Shown here: piece after piece, positions 8,708 through 17,273 of the stretch
Position numbering within the stretch: position 1 is the stretch's first letter
Layout of the letters: each line of letters begins with the position of its first letter
DNA from: Streptomyces sp. NBC_01465
GTDB lineage: Bacteria > Actinomycetota > Actinomycetes > Streptomycetales > Streptomycetaceae
Length of the DNA stretch: 64,000 nucleotides
Direction of reading: 5' to 3'
NCBI RefSeq assembly: GCF_036227325.1
Contig: NZ_CP109467.1
Coordinates: 8,308,001 to 8,372,000, forward strand
Position numbers and translations under genes: made by a program
Notes under the pieces: generated by a model
Database searches by the model: none
Told to the model about the DNA's origin: nothing
What the model saw: the letters and a program-made list of their open reading frames with translations, nothing else

Positions 8708-9055
8708 TCAGGAGAAGTCGCCGGCGAGCGCGGCAGCCATCCGCAGATGCGGACCCGCCTCGCCGTGACGCCCCTGCCGCTCCAGGGTGCGGCCGAGCAT
8801 CAGCAGCGCGTACTGCTCCACCGGGTCCCGCACCAGCACCTCGCGCAGCTCGGACTCGGCGCGGCCGAGCTGGGCGGAGTGGTAGTACGAGCGGGCGAGC
8901 AGCAGCCGCGGAGCGACCTGCTCGGGGACCTCGTCGACGAGTCCGCGCAGGATGAGCGCGGCCTTGCCGTACTCCTTGGCGTCGAAGAAGAGGTGCGCAC
9001 GCTCCCAGCGCTCGGTCGCGGTTCCTTCCGTGAGGTATGTCTCGATGATGTTCAC
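8708..9055 (-). CDS. Small tetratricopeptide-repeat protein
   Basis: This 115-aa soluble protein consists of helix pairs that read as about three TPR units: FFDAKEYGKAALILRGLVDEVP, then LLLARSYYHSAQLGRAESELREVLVRDP, then LLMLGRTLERQGRHGEAGPHL. TPRs are protein-binding scaffolds and no catalytic function is expected. The start is GTG at 9055. It is convergent with the flippase-like gene and divergent from the pirin gene across 97 bp. Confidence 0.8.
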   Translation of the reverse strand: MNIIETYLTEGTATERWERAHLFFDAKEYGKAALILRGLVDEVPEQVAPRLLLARSYYHSAQLGRAESELREVLVRDPVEQYALLMLGRTLERQGRHGEAGPHLRMAAALAGDFS

Positions 9056-9152
9056 GAGGGCGGTAACGCACGCACCTGCTTGAACATTCCACTACAACGC
9101 CGACAGCCCCGGTACTGCTGTTCCCGGTCCGGGCGGCGCTAAGTTGAGCGCC

Positions 9153-10118
9153 ATGAGCAATCTCGACAGTCAGGCAGCACTCTCCGTCTGCGGCGGCCGC
9201 GGGTTCGTCGCCGCCGAGCCGGTGCGCGAACTGCTGAGCCCCCGCACCGTCAAGCTCGGCGAGTCCACCGAGGTGCGCAGGCTGCTGCCCAACCTGGGCC
9301 GCCGTATGGTCGGCGCCTGGTGCTTCGTCGACCACTACGGCCCCGACGACATCGCCGACGAGCCGGGCATGCAGGTCCCGCCCCACCCGCACATGGGTCT
9401 GCAGACGGTCAGCTGGCTGCACGACGGCGAGGTGCTGCACCGCGACAGCCTCGGCTCGCTCCAGACCGTACGGCCGAGGGAGCTCGGCCTGATGACCTCG
9501 GGCCGCGCCATCAGCCATGCGGAGGAGAGCCCCAAGTCCCACGCCAAGTTCCTGCACGGCGCGCAGCTCTGGGTCGCGCTGCCCGACGCCCACCGCAACA
9601 CCGAGCCCCACTTCCAGCACCACACCGACCTGCCGACCGTCACCGCCCCCGGCCTCACCGCAACGGTCATCCTCGGCACGCTCGACGGCGCGGCCTCGCC
9701 CGGCACCACGTACACCCCGCTCGTCGGCGCCGACCTGTCGCTGTCCGCCGGCGCAGAGGCGAACCTGCCGCTCGACCCGGACTTCGAGTACGCGGTCCTC
9801 TCCATGTCCGGCGAAGCCCACGTGGACGGCGTCCCGGTCCTCCCCGGCTCGATGCTCTACCTCGGCTGCGGCCGCACCGAACTCCCGCTCCGCGCGGTCT
9901 CCGACGCAGGCCTGATGCTGCTCGGCGGAGAGCCGTTCGAGGAGGAGATCGTCATGTTCTGGAACTGGATCGGAAGGTCCAACGAGGAGATCGCACAGGC
10001 CCGCACCGACTGGATGACGGGGTCCCGCTTCGGCGAGGTCAAGGGCTACGACGGCGCCCCGCTGCCCGCCCCCGAACTCCCCGCCGTACCGCTGAAACCC
10101 AGGGGCCGGGTGCGCTGA
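9153..10118 (+). CDS. Pirin-family cupin protein
   Basis: This 321-aa bicupin has the pirin metal-binding N-terminal cupin: PPHPHMGLQTVSWLHDGEVLHRDS gives the conserved His residues (HPH near 73-75, a further His near 90), and the later glutamate lies in ISHAEES. The second cupin carries VDGVPVLPGSMLYLGCG. Pirins include quercetinase-like dioxygenases and redox-sensing transcriptional cofactors; which applies is unknown. ATG 9153 is preferred to TTG 9144. A TAAGTT hexamer at about 9140 suggests a very short leader. Confidence 0.88.
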   Translation: MSNLDSQAALSVCGGRGFVAAEPVRELLSPRTVKLGESTEVRRLLPNLGRRMVGAWCFVDHYGPDDIADEPGMQVPPHPHMGLQTVSWLHDGEVLHRDSLGSLQTVRPRELGLMTSGRAISHAEESPKSHAKFLHGAQLWVALPDAHRNTEPHFQHHTDLPTVTAPGLTATVILGTLDGAASPGTTYTPLVGADLSLSAGAEANLPLDPDFEYAVLSMSGEAHVDGVPVLPGSMLYLGCGRTELPLRAVSDAGLMLLGGEPFEEEIVMFWNWIGRSNEEIAQARTDWMTGSRFGEVKGYDGAPLPAPELPAVPLKPRGRVR

Positions 10119-10166
10119 AGCGGGGTGGCCGGCGGAGCGTCCGGGGGCGGGTGCGACGATGCGGGG

Positions 10167-10895
10167 ATGCGTGAGGTCGATGAGCTGATCAATGTCGAGG
10201 ATCCGGCCTGGCCGCTCCTCCTTCAGGAGCTGTCCGGCTCCGACGTACCGGTGGAGGTGCTGCCCGGAGACGGCGAGGCCGGCCGCGTCGCCCTGCGCCA
10301 ACTGCAGGTCTCCGCCCGGTCGAACGTGGGCGGGATCGCACTGAACTGCGGCGGACTGCTCGTGGACGGGGGCTGGTTGCGGATCTTCGGCAGCCCGGGC
10401 CACGGCGGCCCCGGAGGAATGCCGGGCCTCGCCGAGATCAACGCGATGCCTGCGGCTTTCGACCCCGCATGGCGGGCGGAGCCGGGGCTCGTGGTCGCGC
10501 ACGATGTGCTGGGCGGAGTCTTCGCCCTCAACGGAGGCAACCCCCGCGAGGCCGGACGGCCCGGCGCCCCGGGCGAGATCCTCTACTTCGCCCCTGACTC
10601 CCTGCGCTGGCTGGCACTCGGCGCCGGCCACTCGGCGTGGCTGTCCTGGATTCTCTCCGGAGGGCTCCAGGAGTTCTACGCGGACCTTCGGTGGGACGGT
10701 TGGGGCGATGAAGTCTCCGTACTGAACGGCCGGCAGGGACTGTCCTTCTACCCGCCGCTATGGTCGGCCGAGGGCCGTCAAGATCTGTCGGCGACCAGCC
10801 GTCGAGCGGTGCCCATGGCGGAACTCCTCGGCGTGAGCCGTGACTCCTGCCTGCAGTTCGACGGCGCGGACCCGGGATTCCTCGGAGTCGCCTGA
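10167..10895 (+). CDS. DUF2625 family protein
   Basis: This 242-aa protein matches the DUF2625 pattern: an N-terminal segment DPAWPLLLQEL, a core NCGGLLVDGGWLRIFGSP, GGVFALNGG, and GEILYFAPDSLRWLALG followed by LQEFYADLRWDGW. No biochemical role is established for the family. ATG 10167 is taken as the start because upstream codons are low-complexity. The next gene (GNAT) begins at the base after its stop, so they are probably translationally coupled. Confidence 0.85.
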   Translation: MREVDELINVEDPAWPLLLQELSGSDVPVEVLPGDGEAGRVALRQLQVSARSNVGGIALNCGGLLVDGGWLRIFGSPGHGGPGGMPGLAEINAMPAAFDPAWRAEPGLVVAHDVLGGVFALNGGNPREAGRPGAPGEILYFAPDSLRWLALGAGHSAWLSWILSGGLQEFYADLRWDGWGDEVSVLNGRQGLSFYPPLWSAEGRQDLSATSRRAVPMAELLGVSRDSCLQFDGADPGFLGVA

Positions 10896-11423
10896 ATGAC
10901 CTACGTGATCGAAGCCGCTCGCGCGGACGACTGCGTGTGGTTGGGCCCGTTCCTGCTGAGAGCCTGGCTGCAGACGTACCCGAACCCGGAGTCGGGGATC
11001 GACGAGGACTGGATCCGCGAGCATCGGGGCCCCTCGGCCACCGTGGAAGGCGTCACGCGGTGGCGGGAGTTCATCGAGGCAGCGAACCGGCAACCGGACC
11101 GGATGTTCTGCCGCGTTGTACGTTCCGAAACCGAGAACGTCGGCGTCATCTGCGGTCGCCGCGACGAAGTGGTCACGCTCGGACCGATGTATCTGCTGAG
11201 CCACGCCCAGGGGCAAGGACTCGGTGCTCGCATGATGACCGAGTTCCTCGCTTGGGCCGAACCCGCACCCGTATCCCTCTGGGTCACGGACTACAACGAA
11301 AGCGCGGTCCGTTTCTACCAACGCCACGGATTCGAAGTCACGGGTGAGCGCACGACGTGGCAAGGACGGCTGCCCAACCTCCGTATGACCCGCGACGCTT
11401 CAGCCGGCGTCGAACACCACTGA
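10896..11423 (+). CDS. GNAT-family N-acetyltransferase
   Basis: This 175-aa acetyltransferase transfers an acetyl group from acetyl-CoA to an unidentified amine. The acetyl-CoA pyrophosphate loop is seen as HAQGQGLGARMM (about residue 105, Q/R-x-x-G-x-G/A type), followed by VSLWVTDYNESAVRFYQRHGFEVTGE, the conserved C-terminal Tyr/Asn segment. ATG 10896 directly follows the TGA of the DUF2625 gene. Its codon use is slightly less GC3-biased than that of its neighbours, as for the S66 gene after it, so lateral acquisition of this small block is possible. Confidence 0.87.
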   Translation: MTYVIEAARADDCVWLGPFLLRAWLQTYPNPESGIDEDWIREHRGPSATVEGVTRWREFIEAANRQPDRMFCRVVRSETENVGVICGRRDEVVTLGPMYLLSHAQGQGLGARMMTEFLAWAEPAPVSLWVTDYNESAVRFYQRHGFEVTGERTTWQGRLPNLRMTRDASAGVEHH

Positions 11424-11475
11424 GCTGCACGGAAAATGTGTCGCCCGGTGGTGCGGGCGCCGGGATACTGCCTCG

Positions 11476-12471
11476 ATGATCCGTACTGAACAGCCTCAAC
11501 TGCTTCGACCCCGTGCGTTGGCGACCGGAGATCTCGTCGTGGTCGCATCGCTGTCAGGGCCGCTCGATGCCCGCTACGTGCCCGATCTCGAGCGGGCGGT
11601 CACTGTGCTGGAGCGGATGGGATTTCGCGTCCGTCTCGCGCCGCTGCTCAAGGCAGGTGAGAAGCATTGGTGGAGCGCGGCCCGGCCCGAGGAGATCGCC
11701 GAGGAACTCAATGTACTGCTACGAGATCCCGAAGTGCGCGCGATCGTCGCTCATGACGGCGGCCAGACCGCGCTCGGATACCTCGATCTGATCGACATCG
11801 AAGCGATCACCGCCGACCCCAAGCCGATCCTCGGCTACAGCGACATCTCGCTGCTGCATCTTGTGCTCCATGCGCGTACGGGCCTGGTCGGCTTCCACGC
11901 CGACGTGGCCACCCCCGGCCTCGGCGGGCACTGGCAGGCCGCGTCCGCAGCGCGCCGAGCAGAGCTGGAGAGGCTCTATTCGACGCTCCTGACCGGGACG
12001 GAAGCGATCGGTGCGCTGCCCGCCACCCCGTCGTGGGAGTGCTGGCGCGCCGGTCGCGCCGAAGGCCGGCTCATCGGCGGGGTGATCAACCGCATCGTGC
12101 TGAACCAGGCGACGCGTTACGCGCTGCCGCTCGAACGGTTCGACGGCGCGGTGCTGTTCTGGGAGGAGATGGGCGGCCACGCATCGCATGTGTGGAGCTA
12201 TCTGCAGGTGCTGCGGCACGCCGGCATCCTCGACCGGATCGCCGGCATGGTCGTGGGCGTCCCGTACGCGATCGACGGACTCGGCACGCCCGAGGCGTCC
12301 CCGACGCTGCCCGAGATCGTGCTCGACGTGCTCGGCGACCGTGACATCCCGGTTCTGGGCAACGTCGAGTTCGGACACGCCGGCCCCAACCTGCCGATGC
12401 CCGTGGGGATCCGCGTCGCCCTGGACGCGCAGCAGCGGACGCTGTCACTGCTCGAGCCGGCGGTGCAGTGA
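11476..12471 (+). CDS. S66-family LD-carboxypeptidase / MccF-like serine peptidase
   Basis: This 331-aa protein has the S66 triad elements. The nucleophile is Ser122 in ILGYSDISLL, the Glu lies in VLFWEEMGG (about 221), and the His lies in NVEFGHAGPNLPMPVG (about 301). Family members cleave the LD bond in peptidoglycan tetrapeptides or, in the MccF subgroup, detoxify microcin-C-like peptidyl nucleotides. There is no signal peptide, which fits cytoplasmic muropeptide recycling or immunity. The sequence alone does not decide between LdcA and MccF roles. Confidence 0.87.
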   Translation: MIRTEQPQLLRPRALATGDLVVVASLSGPLDARYVPDLERAVTVLERMGFRVRLAPLLKAGEKHWWSAARPEEIAEELNVLLRDPEVRAIVAHDGGQTALGYLDLIDIEAITADPKPILGYSDISLLHLVLHARTGLVGFHADVATPGLGGHWQAASAARRAELERLYSTLLTGTEAIGALPATPSWECWRAGRAEGRLIGGVINRIVLNQATRYALPLERFDGAVLFWEEMGGHASHVWSYLQVLRHAGILDRIAGMVVGVPYAIDGLGTPEASPTLPEIVLDVLGDRDIPVLGNVEFGHAGPNLPMPVGIRVALDAQQRTLSLLEPAVQ

Positions 12472-12484
12472 CGACATCCACTGG

Positions 12485-13366
12485 TCAGCCGGTGTGCTTC
12501 ACCAACGCGTCGATGAGCGTGGGCCACAGTTCGCGCGGGCGGTCGTGACCCATGTCGGGGATCAGCAGGAGTTCGGCGCCGGGCACCAGCTCCGCGGTGC
12601 GTCTGCCGCCGCTGGGGTCGATCAGCGTGTCGTCCAGGCCGTGGATCACCAGCGTCGGCACCCGGAGCTCGCGGAGGGCGTCCGCGCGCGAACCGCTGAG
12701 GATCATCGCGCCGAGCTGACGGCCGGTCCCCGCGGGACAGTAGGCACGGTCATAGCTGTCGGCCGCCAGTTCGCGCAGCACCGCGGGGTCGCCGTACCGC
12801 CGGGAGGACCAGATCAGCCCTCTCTCCGCCGTCGCGATGTACCCGGCGCGGTCCGCGGGCCTCGGACTGAACAGCGCCGCCTGCGCTTCCGGGCTGGGCC
12901 GGCCGTATGCGCTCTCGCCGGTCGAGGACATCATCGAGGTGAGGGTCAGCACCCGCTGCGGGGAGGAGAGGGCCATCGTCTGGGCGATCATCCCTCCCAT
13001 CGAGGCACCGACCACGTGGGCGCGTTCGACACCGAGCGCGGTGAGCAGCCCGAGGCCGTCGTCGGCCATGTCGCCGAGCCGGTAGGGAACCATCGCGAGC
13101 GCGGCGGCCATGTCGCCCGAGCTCACGGCGGCGATGAACTCGCCCACGTCGACGGGGTGATCGTCGAACTGGGTGGACAGCCCGCAGTCGCGGTTGTCGT
13201 AACGGATCACGTAACGGCCGTGATCCGCCAGCTCCCGGCAGAAGTCCTCGTCCCAGGCGAGCATCTGTGCGCCGAAGCCCATCACCAGCAGAACGGGGGG
13301 ATCCCCGGGGTCGCCGAAGGTCTCGTACGAGAGGGACACCTTGGGGGACACGTCAACGATCGGCAT
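12485..13366 (-). CDS. Alpha/beta-fold hydrolase
   Basis: This 293-aa cytoplasmic hydrolase has nucleophile Ser122 in VVGASMGGMIAQ, an acid in VIHGLDDTLIDPSGG and a catalytic His in IPDMGHD. An oxyanion segment MGFGAQMLAWDEDFC follows the first strand. The layout resembles the RdmC/EstA-like esterase group found across actinomycetes; the substrate is unknown. It converges on the S66 peptidase gene with a 13-bp gap and lies 44 bp downstream of the TetR gene on the same strand, so it could be the distal gene of a TetR-hydrolase transcript. Confidence 0.85.
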   Translation of the reverse strand: MPIVDVSPKVSLSYETFGDPGDPPVLLVMGFGAQMLAWDEDFCRELADHGRYVIRYDNRDCGLSTQFDDHPVDVGEFIAAVSSGDMAAALAMVPYRLGDMADDGLGLLTALGVERAHVVGASMGGMIAQTMALSSPQRVLTLTSMMSSTGESAYGRPSPEAQAALFSPRPADRAGYIATAERGLIWSSRRYGDPAVLRELAADSYDRAYCPAGTGRQLGAMILSGSRADALRELRVPTLVIHGLDDTLIDPSGGRRTAELVPGAELLLIPDMGHDRPRELWPTLIDALVKHTG

Positions 13367-13410
13367 ACGTGGAGCCTGTCATGCAGCGCGGCGGGCGGGG
13401 GACGGGGGGC

Positions 13411-14058
13411 TCAGCTGTCGGCGCCGTCCCGGCGGTCGGGTGTGAGGAGATAGCCGGTCGCCATGTCGCTGAGTTCGTCCGCGAACCGGCGCAGTGCCGC
13501 CTCGCCGACCACCGGATCGGGGCGTACGGAGTTGTGGAAGCAGGCGCCGAGTACGGTGCGGGCCGCGGTGTCCAGCGCCGCTTCCGGGTGCGAGCGCCGG
13601 ATCCGGTCGGTGTACGGGCCGGCTGCTTCGAGCAGCAGCCGGTGGATCTCGATGATCGTGCGCGCTCCGCGCTCCCCAGGACCTGCGCCCCGGGCGCGGA
13701 GCAGTTCGGGGAAGAGTTTGCTGTCGGCGAACGACTGCAACAGGGCGAGGGCGTAGGCGCCCAGGACGCCGGAGAGTGACGGCCGGGCGGTTCGCAGCTG
13801 CTCGGCCACGTACTCCTCGCGCCGGACCAGCATTCGCTCCGTGAGGGCGTTGACCAGCTGTTCCTTGTCCTCGAAGCGGCGGTAGATCGTGCCGACCGAG
13901 ACACCGGCCCGTTCCGCGACGCCGGAGATCGTCATCTCGTCGAGGCCTGCCGAAGCGGCGATCTCCTCGGCCGCCTGCAGCACACGAGCGAGTGTCGCGG
14001 CGCTGCGCGCCTGCCGGGGTTCCCGGTAGGACGACGGGCGGTCTGGTTCGACGGTCAT
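13411..14058 (-). CDS. TetR-family transcriptional regulator
   Basis: This is a 215-aa repressor with an N-terminal TetR helix-turn-helix: RVLQAAEEIAASAGLDEMTISGVAERAGVSVGTIYRRFEDKEQLV at about residues 24-70. A helical ligand-binding domain follows; the ligand is unknown. ATG 14058 is taken as the start, with in-frame ATG 14067 also possible. The gene is divergent from the uncharacterised gene at 14176, and a well-formed inverted repeat sits between them, so it probably represses both itself and that gene. Confidence 0.88.
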   Translation of the reverse strand: MTVEPDRPSSYREPRQARSAATLARVLQAAEEIAASAGLDEMTISGVAERAGVSVGTIYRRFEDKEQLVNALTERMLVRREEYVAEQLRTARPSLSGVLGAYALALLQSFADSKLFPELLRARGAGPGERGARTIIEIHRLLLEAAGPYTDRIRRSHPEAALDTAARTVLGACFHNSVRPDPVVGEAALRRFADELSDMATGYLLTPDRRDGADS

Positions 14059-14096
14059 GATCCGCATCGTATCGGCGGCGTACCCGGCAGGAGCCG

Positions 14097-14158
14097 TTGA
14101 CAACCGGTGCCCCTGTCGGCGTACGCTCCGAATGCAAATGTGAATCTACATTCGCATT
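14097..14158 (+). promoter_or_regulatory. Promoter and TetR-type operator for the gene at 14176
   Basis: The arms AATGCAAATGT (14131-14141) and ACATTCGCATT (14148-14158) are inverted with one mismatch in 11 bp around a 6-bp spacer. This AT-rich palindrome stands out from the GC-rich background. Upstream on the plus strand is a TTGACA (14097-14102) and a TACGCT (14122-14127) with a long 19-bp spacer. The palindrome would therefore cover the transcription start, the expected place for repression. Confidence 0.7.
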
Positions 14159-14175
14159 TGAATGGAGGCGTGACC

Positions 14176-14847
14176 ATGACGGACGTAACAGTGACTCTCA
14201 CATCAGGGCCGGCCGGCGGCGGGAGCATCGACGACTTCGAGCTGTTCTACGCGCGCCGCGCCCTGGACCGCTTCCGGACGCGGCTGGGACGCCAGGGTCT
14301 GCTCGACCTGCTGGCGGAGGACATCGAGGAGGGCAACGCCTTCCTGCACGAGAGCGCTCGTACGTCCGGCGGCCGCTTCAAGGCGGGTACGACGGTGCTT
14401 GCGACCCGGGGTCTGACCTCGGCCGCCTTCCTGGCCTGGATGGACAAAGCCTTCGCGGGCGACGAGAAGGCACTTCTCGCGGCGCACCCCGAGCACTATG
14501 TGATGGGCACCGACACCATCGGGGCGCGCGTGGTGGAGAACATCGGTCCTCACGTCTGCTCCTTCTACATGGGCGGCTGGGGAACGGACGAGCTGGCCTG
14601 GGCCGCGGACGCGGAGGAGCTTCTCCCGGAAGCCGAATATCCGCGCAAGATGTCCTCGAACCTCTTCCTGGCCGACGGCACCGTCGTCGGGCGAGCCCTG
14701 ATCCAGTTCGGTGACACCACCGACGGCTTCACGGCGAACCTGACGGTGTACTTCCCCGTCACGTGCCCGGACGAGGTCGTGGACCACCACCTCAGGCACT
14801 ACGCCGTCGAGTTCAGGAACTGGATCGTCGCCGCGGCGGCCGCGTGA
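14176..14847 (+). CDS. Uncharacterised protein, probable target of the divergent TetR regulator
   Basis: I do not recognise this 223-aa soluble protein. It has no signal peptide or membrane helix. The N-terminal half is helical and charged (ARRALDRFRTRLGRQGLLDLLAEDIEEG). The middle has HPEHYVMGTDTIGARVVENIG, and the C-terminal half is mixed, ending VYFPVTCPDEVVDHHLRHYAVEFRNWI. A GGAGG at 14164-14168 fixes ATG 14176 as the start. The divergent TetR gene and operator imply induction by that regulator's ligand, so a role in handling that ligand is plausible but unproven. Confidence 0.75.
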   Translation: MTDVTVTLTSGPAGGGSIDDFELFYARRALDRFRTRLGRQGLLDLLAEDIEEGNAFLHESARTSGGRFKAGTTVLATRGLTSAAFLAWMDKAFAGDEKALLAAHPEHYVMGTDTIGARVVENIGPHVCSFYMGGWGTDELAWAADAEELLPEAEYPRKMSSNLFLADGTVVGRALIQFGDTTDGFTANLTVYFPVTCPDEVVDHHLRHYAVEFRNWIVAAAAA

Positions 14848-14848
14848 A

Positions 14849-15592
14849 CTAGTCGGCCGGCTCCGACTCCAGCGACGCCACGTCGAGGACGCCGTCGAAT
14901 TCGGTGAGCGCGGCAACCAGTTCGTGCACACTGCCGGTCCCCTCGATCTCCAACTGGACGGCCATGGTGCCGCGCGACTCGGCGCCCGAACCCCACTCGG
15001 TGCGGTCCGCCCGTACCTCGACCACATGGAACCCACGACTCGTGCAGTGTTCGAGGACCCGGGTGAGGACGCTGCTGCCGATGCGGTACGCGAGCTGCAG
15101 GCGGGACCGTTCGGCCGAGGTGAGGGCGGGGACGCGCCGGGTCAGCCAGGGATAGCCGCGGACGACCAGGAAGTGCACGGCGGTTGCGGCGATCGCGAGC
15201 AGCGGCAGGCCGCCGCCGCAGGCCATTCCTATGGCGCAGGTGAGCCAGATGGTCGCGGCGGTGGTCAGCCCGCGGACCGCGTCCCTCCGTACGAAGATGA
15301 GGCCGCCGCCGATGAAACCGATCCCGGAGACGATCTGCGCGGCGACCCGTGAGGGGTCGAACGAGACATGGTCCAGGGCGAGGACCGCGTTGAACCCGTG
15401 CTGCGACACCTCCATGAACAGGGCGCTGCCCACTCCGACGAGAGTGTGGGTGCGCAGCCCCGCGCTCTTCTGCTGGATGGCGCGCTCCGCGCCGATCAGC
15501 GTCGACAGGAACAGCGCGATGCCCAACTCGGCGAACTGGCGTGCCCCTTGACCGGCTGCGGGGTCGAACAGGGGGACGGCGAGCGATGACAA
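14849..15592 (-). CDS. MgtC/SapB-family membrane protein
   Basis: This 247-aa protein has the MgtC hydrophobic core, with helices around FAELGIALFLSTLIGAERA, LVGVGSALFMEVS, IVSGIGFIGGGLIFV and TAATIWLTCAIGMACGGGL. The signature GAERAIQQKSAGLRTHTLVG and the conserved GIGFIGGG are present. A C-terminal soluble ACT-like domain of about 90 aa follows (LQLEIEGTGSVHELVAALTEFDGVLDV). MgtC proteins act in Mg2+ limitation and modulate F-ATPase in pathogens; the role here is unknown. The start is TTG 15592, because AAGGAGG sits 5 nt upstream of it and the longer frame has no sensible N-terminus. Confidence 0.87.
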   Translation of the reverse strand: MSSLAVPLFDPAAGQGARQFAELGIALFLSTLIGAERAIQQKSAGLRTHTLVGVGSALFMEVSQHGFNAVLALDHVSFDPSRVAAQIVSGIGFIGGGLIFVRRDAVRGLTTAATIWLTCAIGMACGGGLPLLAIAATAVHFLVVRGYPWLTRRVPALTSAERSRLQLAYRIGSSVLTRVLEHCTSRGFHVVEVRADRTEWGSGAESRGTMAVQLEIEGTGSVHELVAALTEFDGVLDVASLESEPAD

Positions 15593-15642
15593 GATTTCCT
15601 CCTTGGTGATTCCCGGGAAGCCCGGGGAAAGGTGGCCGCCAC

Positions 15643-16374
15643 ATGTCTGTGCCGAGCGTGCTCGCAGTCTTCGCGCATCCGGACGACGAGTCCTTGTCGG
15701 CCGGCGGTGTGCTCGCTCGGCAGGCGGCCGCGGGGGCACGGACCGCAGTGGTCACGGCGACCTGGGCCGAGGGCACGCACCGGGCGGGCGAGTTGGCCGA
15801 GGCACTCCGCGTCCTCGGCGCCGGCGGTCCGCGCCTGCTCGGGTACGCCGATGCCAAGGTGCCGGAATCGGCCCCGGACAGCGTGCGCTGGTGCGACGCC
15901 CCGCTCGACGAGTCCGTACGCCGGCTGGTCGCGCACATCCGGGAGTTCCGACCGGACATCGTCATCACTCATGACGCGTACGGCGGGCTGACGGGTCATC
16001 CGGATCATGTGCACACCCACCGGGCGACCCTACTCGCCGTCCAGGCCGCGGGCTGGGGCCTGCTCTATCCGGAGGCCGGCGACCCCTGGCGGCCGCGTGC
16101 CCTCCATCTGGCCACCCACCCGCACTCCGCTGCGCGGCTGCTGGGCGAGCGCCTGATGCGGCCGGGCGGGCAGATGTTCAGCGTTCCGGACGAGCGGGTC
16201 ACGGCAGCCGTCGACGTACGGCCGTGGCTGGAGCAGAAGCTCGGTGCCGTGATGGCGCACCGCAGCGAGGTGGCGAGGGGAGCTCTGCCGGGCAGGCTCG
16301 CCGCCCTCCCGAGAACCGCCAGGGAGGAGCTGATGGCGACCGAGTGGTACATCCACCACGACCTCATGGCCTGA
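15643..16374 (+). CDS. PIG-L family zinc deacetylase (LmbE-like)
   Basis: This 243-aa enzyme carries the Zn site AHPDDE (His12, Asp14, Asp15, Glu16) and the second motif HPDHVHTH near residue 120, as in MshB, Mca and GlcNAc-PI de-N-acetylase. It would hydrolyse an N-acyl group from a sugar or a conjugate; MshB or Mca identity cannot be claimed. It is divergent from the MgtC-like gene. Its last 11 bases overlap the end of the convergent PhzF-like gene. Confidence 0.87.
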   Translation: MSVPSVLAVFAHPDDESLSAGGVLARQAAAGARTAVVTATWAEGTHRAGELAEALRVLGAGGPRLLGYADAKVPESAPDSVRWCDAPLDESVRRLVAHIREFRPDIVITHDAYGGLTGHPDHVHTHRATLLAVQAAGWGLLYPEAGDPWRPRALHLATHPHSAARLLGERLMRPGGQMFSVPDERVTAAVDVRPWLEQKLGAVMAHRSEVARGALPGRLAALPRTAREELMATEWYIHHDLMA

Positions 16375-17233
16375 CCCGGACTCCGCGCGTGACCTCGGCG
16401 GTGCCGCCCAGATGGATCAGCGGCCCTGACGGGCTGTGCTCCGCGGTGACGGTGGACGGACTGCCGAGGGAGTCACCCATGTCCACGGCGATGTCGGTGA
16501 CGCCCGCCCCGGCCAGGTGGGCGGCGAGACAGGCGGTGCTGTTGGCGTTGGCGATGTCCTCCTCGACGCCGATCGACGGGGCGAACATCCGGGCCGCGAG
16601 ACGGCCGGTGGGCGTCGGCGGGGAGTAGACGTAGCAGCCCAGGAGACCGAGCCGGTCGCAAGCGGTACGGAGCGCGTCGAAGTCCGGGGCGAGCGCGGCG
16701 AGTGAGGACCTTCCGGCAACGGGTACCAGCAGCCGGGGTCGCCCCACCGAGGCGACCCGGATGCCCGAAGCGAGCGTGGCCGAGGTGAGGCCCAGCGCAG
16801 GGAGTACCAGGTCGAGCTCGATCCCGGTGGGTTCGCGCAGGTCGACCGGGCCGGACACGAAGGCGGCACGGACGTACGTTCTCTCCCGTACGGCCCGGCC
16901 GGCGAAGACCCGGCCTCCCGCGCGCAGTGTGACCCCGTACTCCGCGCGCCCGGCACGTCGGGCGAGGAGGGCCAGCGCGGCAACGGTTCCGTGGCCGCAC
17001 GCGGGCAGTTCTCCCTCCGCGGTGAAGAAGCGGAGGGAGACCGCGGGCACGCCGGCCGAGTCGTCGTGCGCCGAGACGAAGACGGCGTGCGACGTGCCCG
17101 CCAGAACCGGCACCCGGCGGCGCGAGTCGTCGCTCAACGGCAACTCGTCGAGCACCGCCGTGGGACTGCCGCCCCGGCCGTCGCGCAGGCACGCGTGGAC
17201 GATCGCGACAGGCAGTCCGGCGGCGGATGGCAC
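16364..17233 (-). CDS. PhzF-family isomerase-like protein
   Basis: This 289-aa protein has the PhzF two-lobed fold signature: FFTAEGELPACGHGTVAAL in the first half and MFAPSIGVEEDIANANSTACLAAHL in the second. In PhzF the catalytic glutamate lies in an 'SET.F' motif. The aligned position here reads AGTSHAVFV, putting His49 where that Glu would be. The protein may therefore be a non-phenazine paralogue with altered chemistry. No phenazine genes are nearby. The start is GTG 17233. Confidence 0.85.
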   Translation of the reverse strand: MPSAAGLPVAIVHACLRDGRGGSPTAVLDELPLSDDSRRRVPVLAGTSHAVFVSAHDDSAGVPAVSLRFFTAEGELPACGHGTVAALALLARRAGRAEYGVTLRAGGRVFAGRAVRERTYVRAAFVSGPVDLREPTGIELDLVLPALGLTSATLASGIRVASVGRPRLLVPVAGRSSLAALAPDFDALRTACDRLGLLGCYVYSPPTPTGRLAARMFAPSIGVEEDIANANSTACLAAHLAGAGVTDIAVDMGDSLGSPSTVTAEHSPSGPLIHLGGTAEVTRGVRVRP

Positions 17234-17273
17234 GTGAGTACCGTACTCGCCTGCCGGTCAACCCGGCCGCAGA

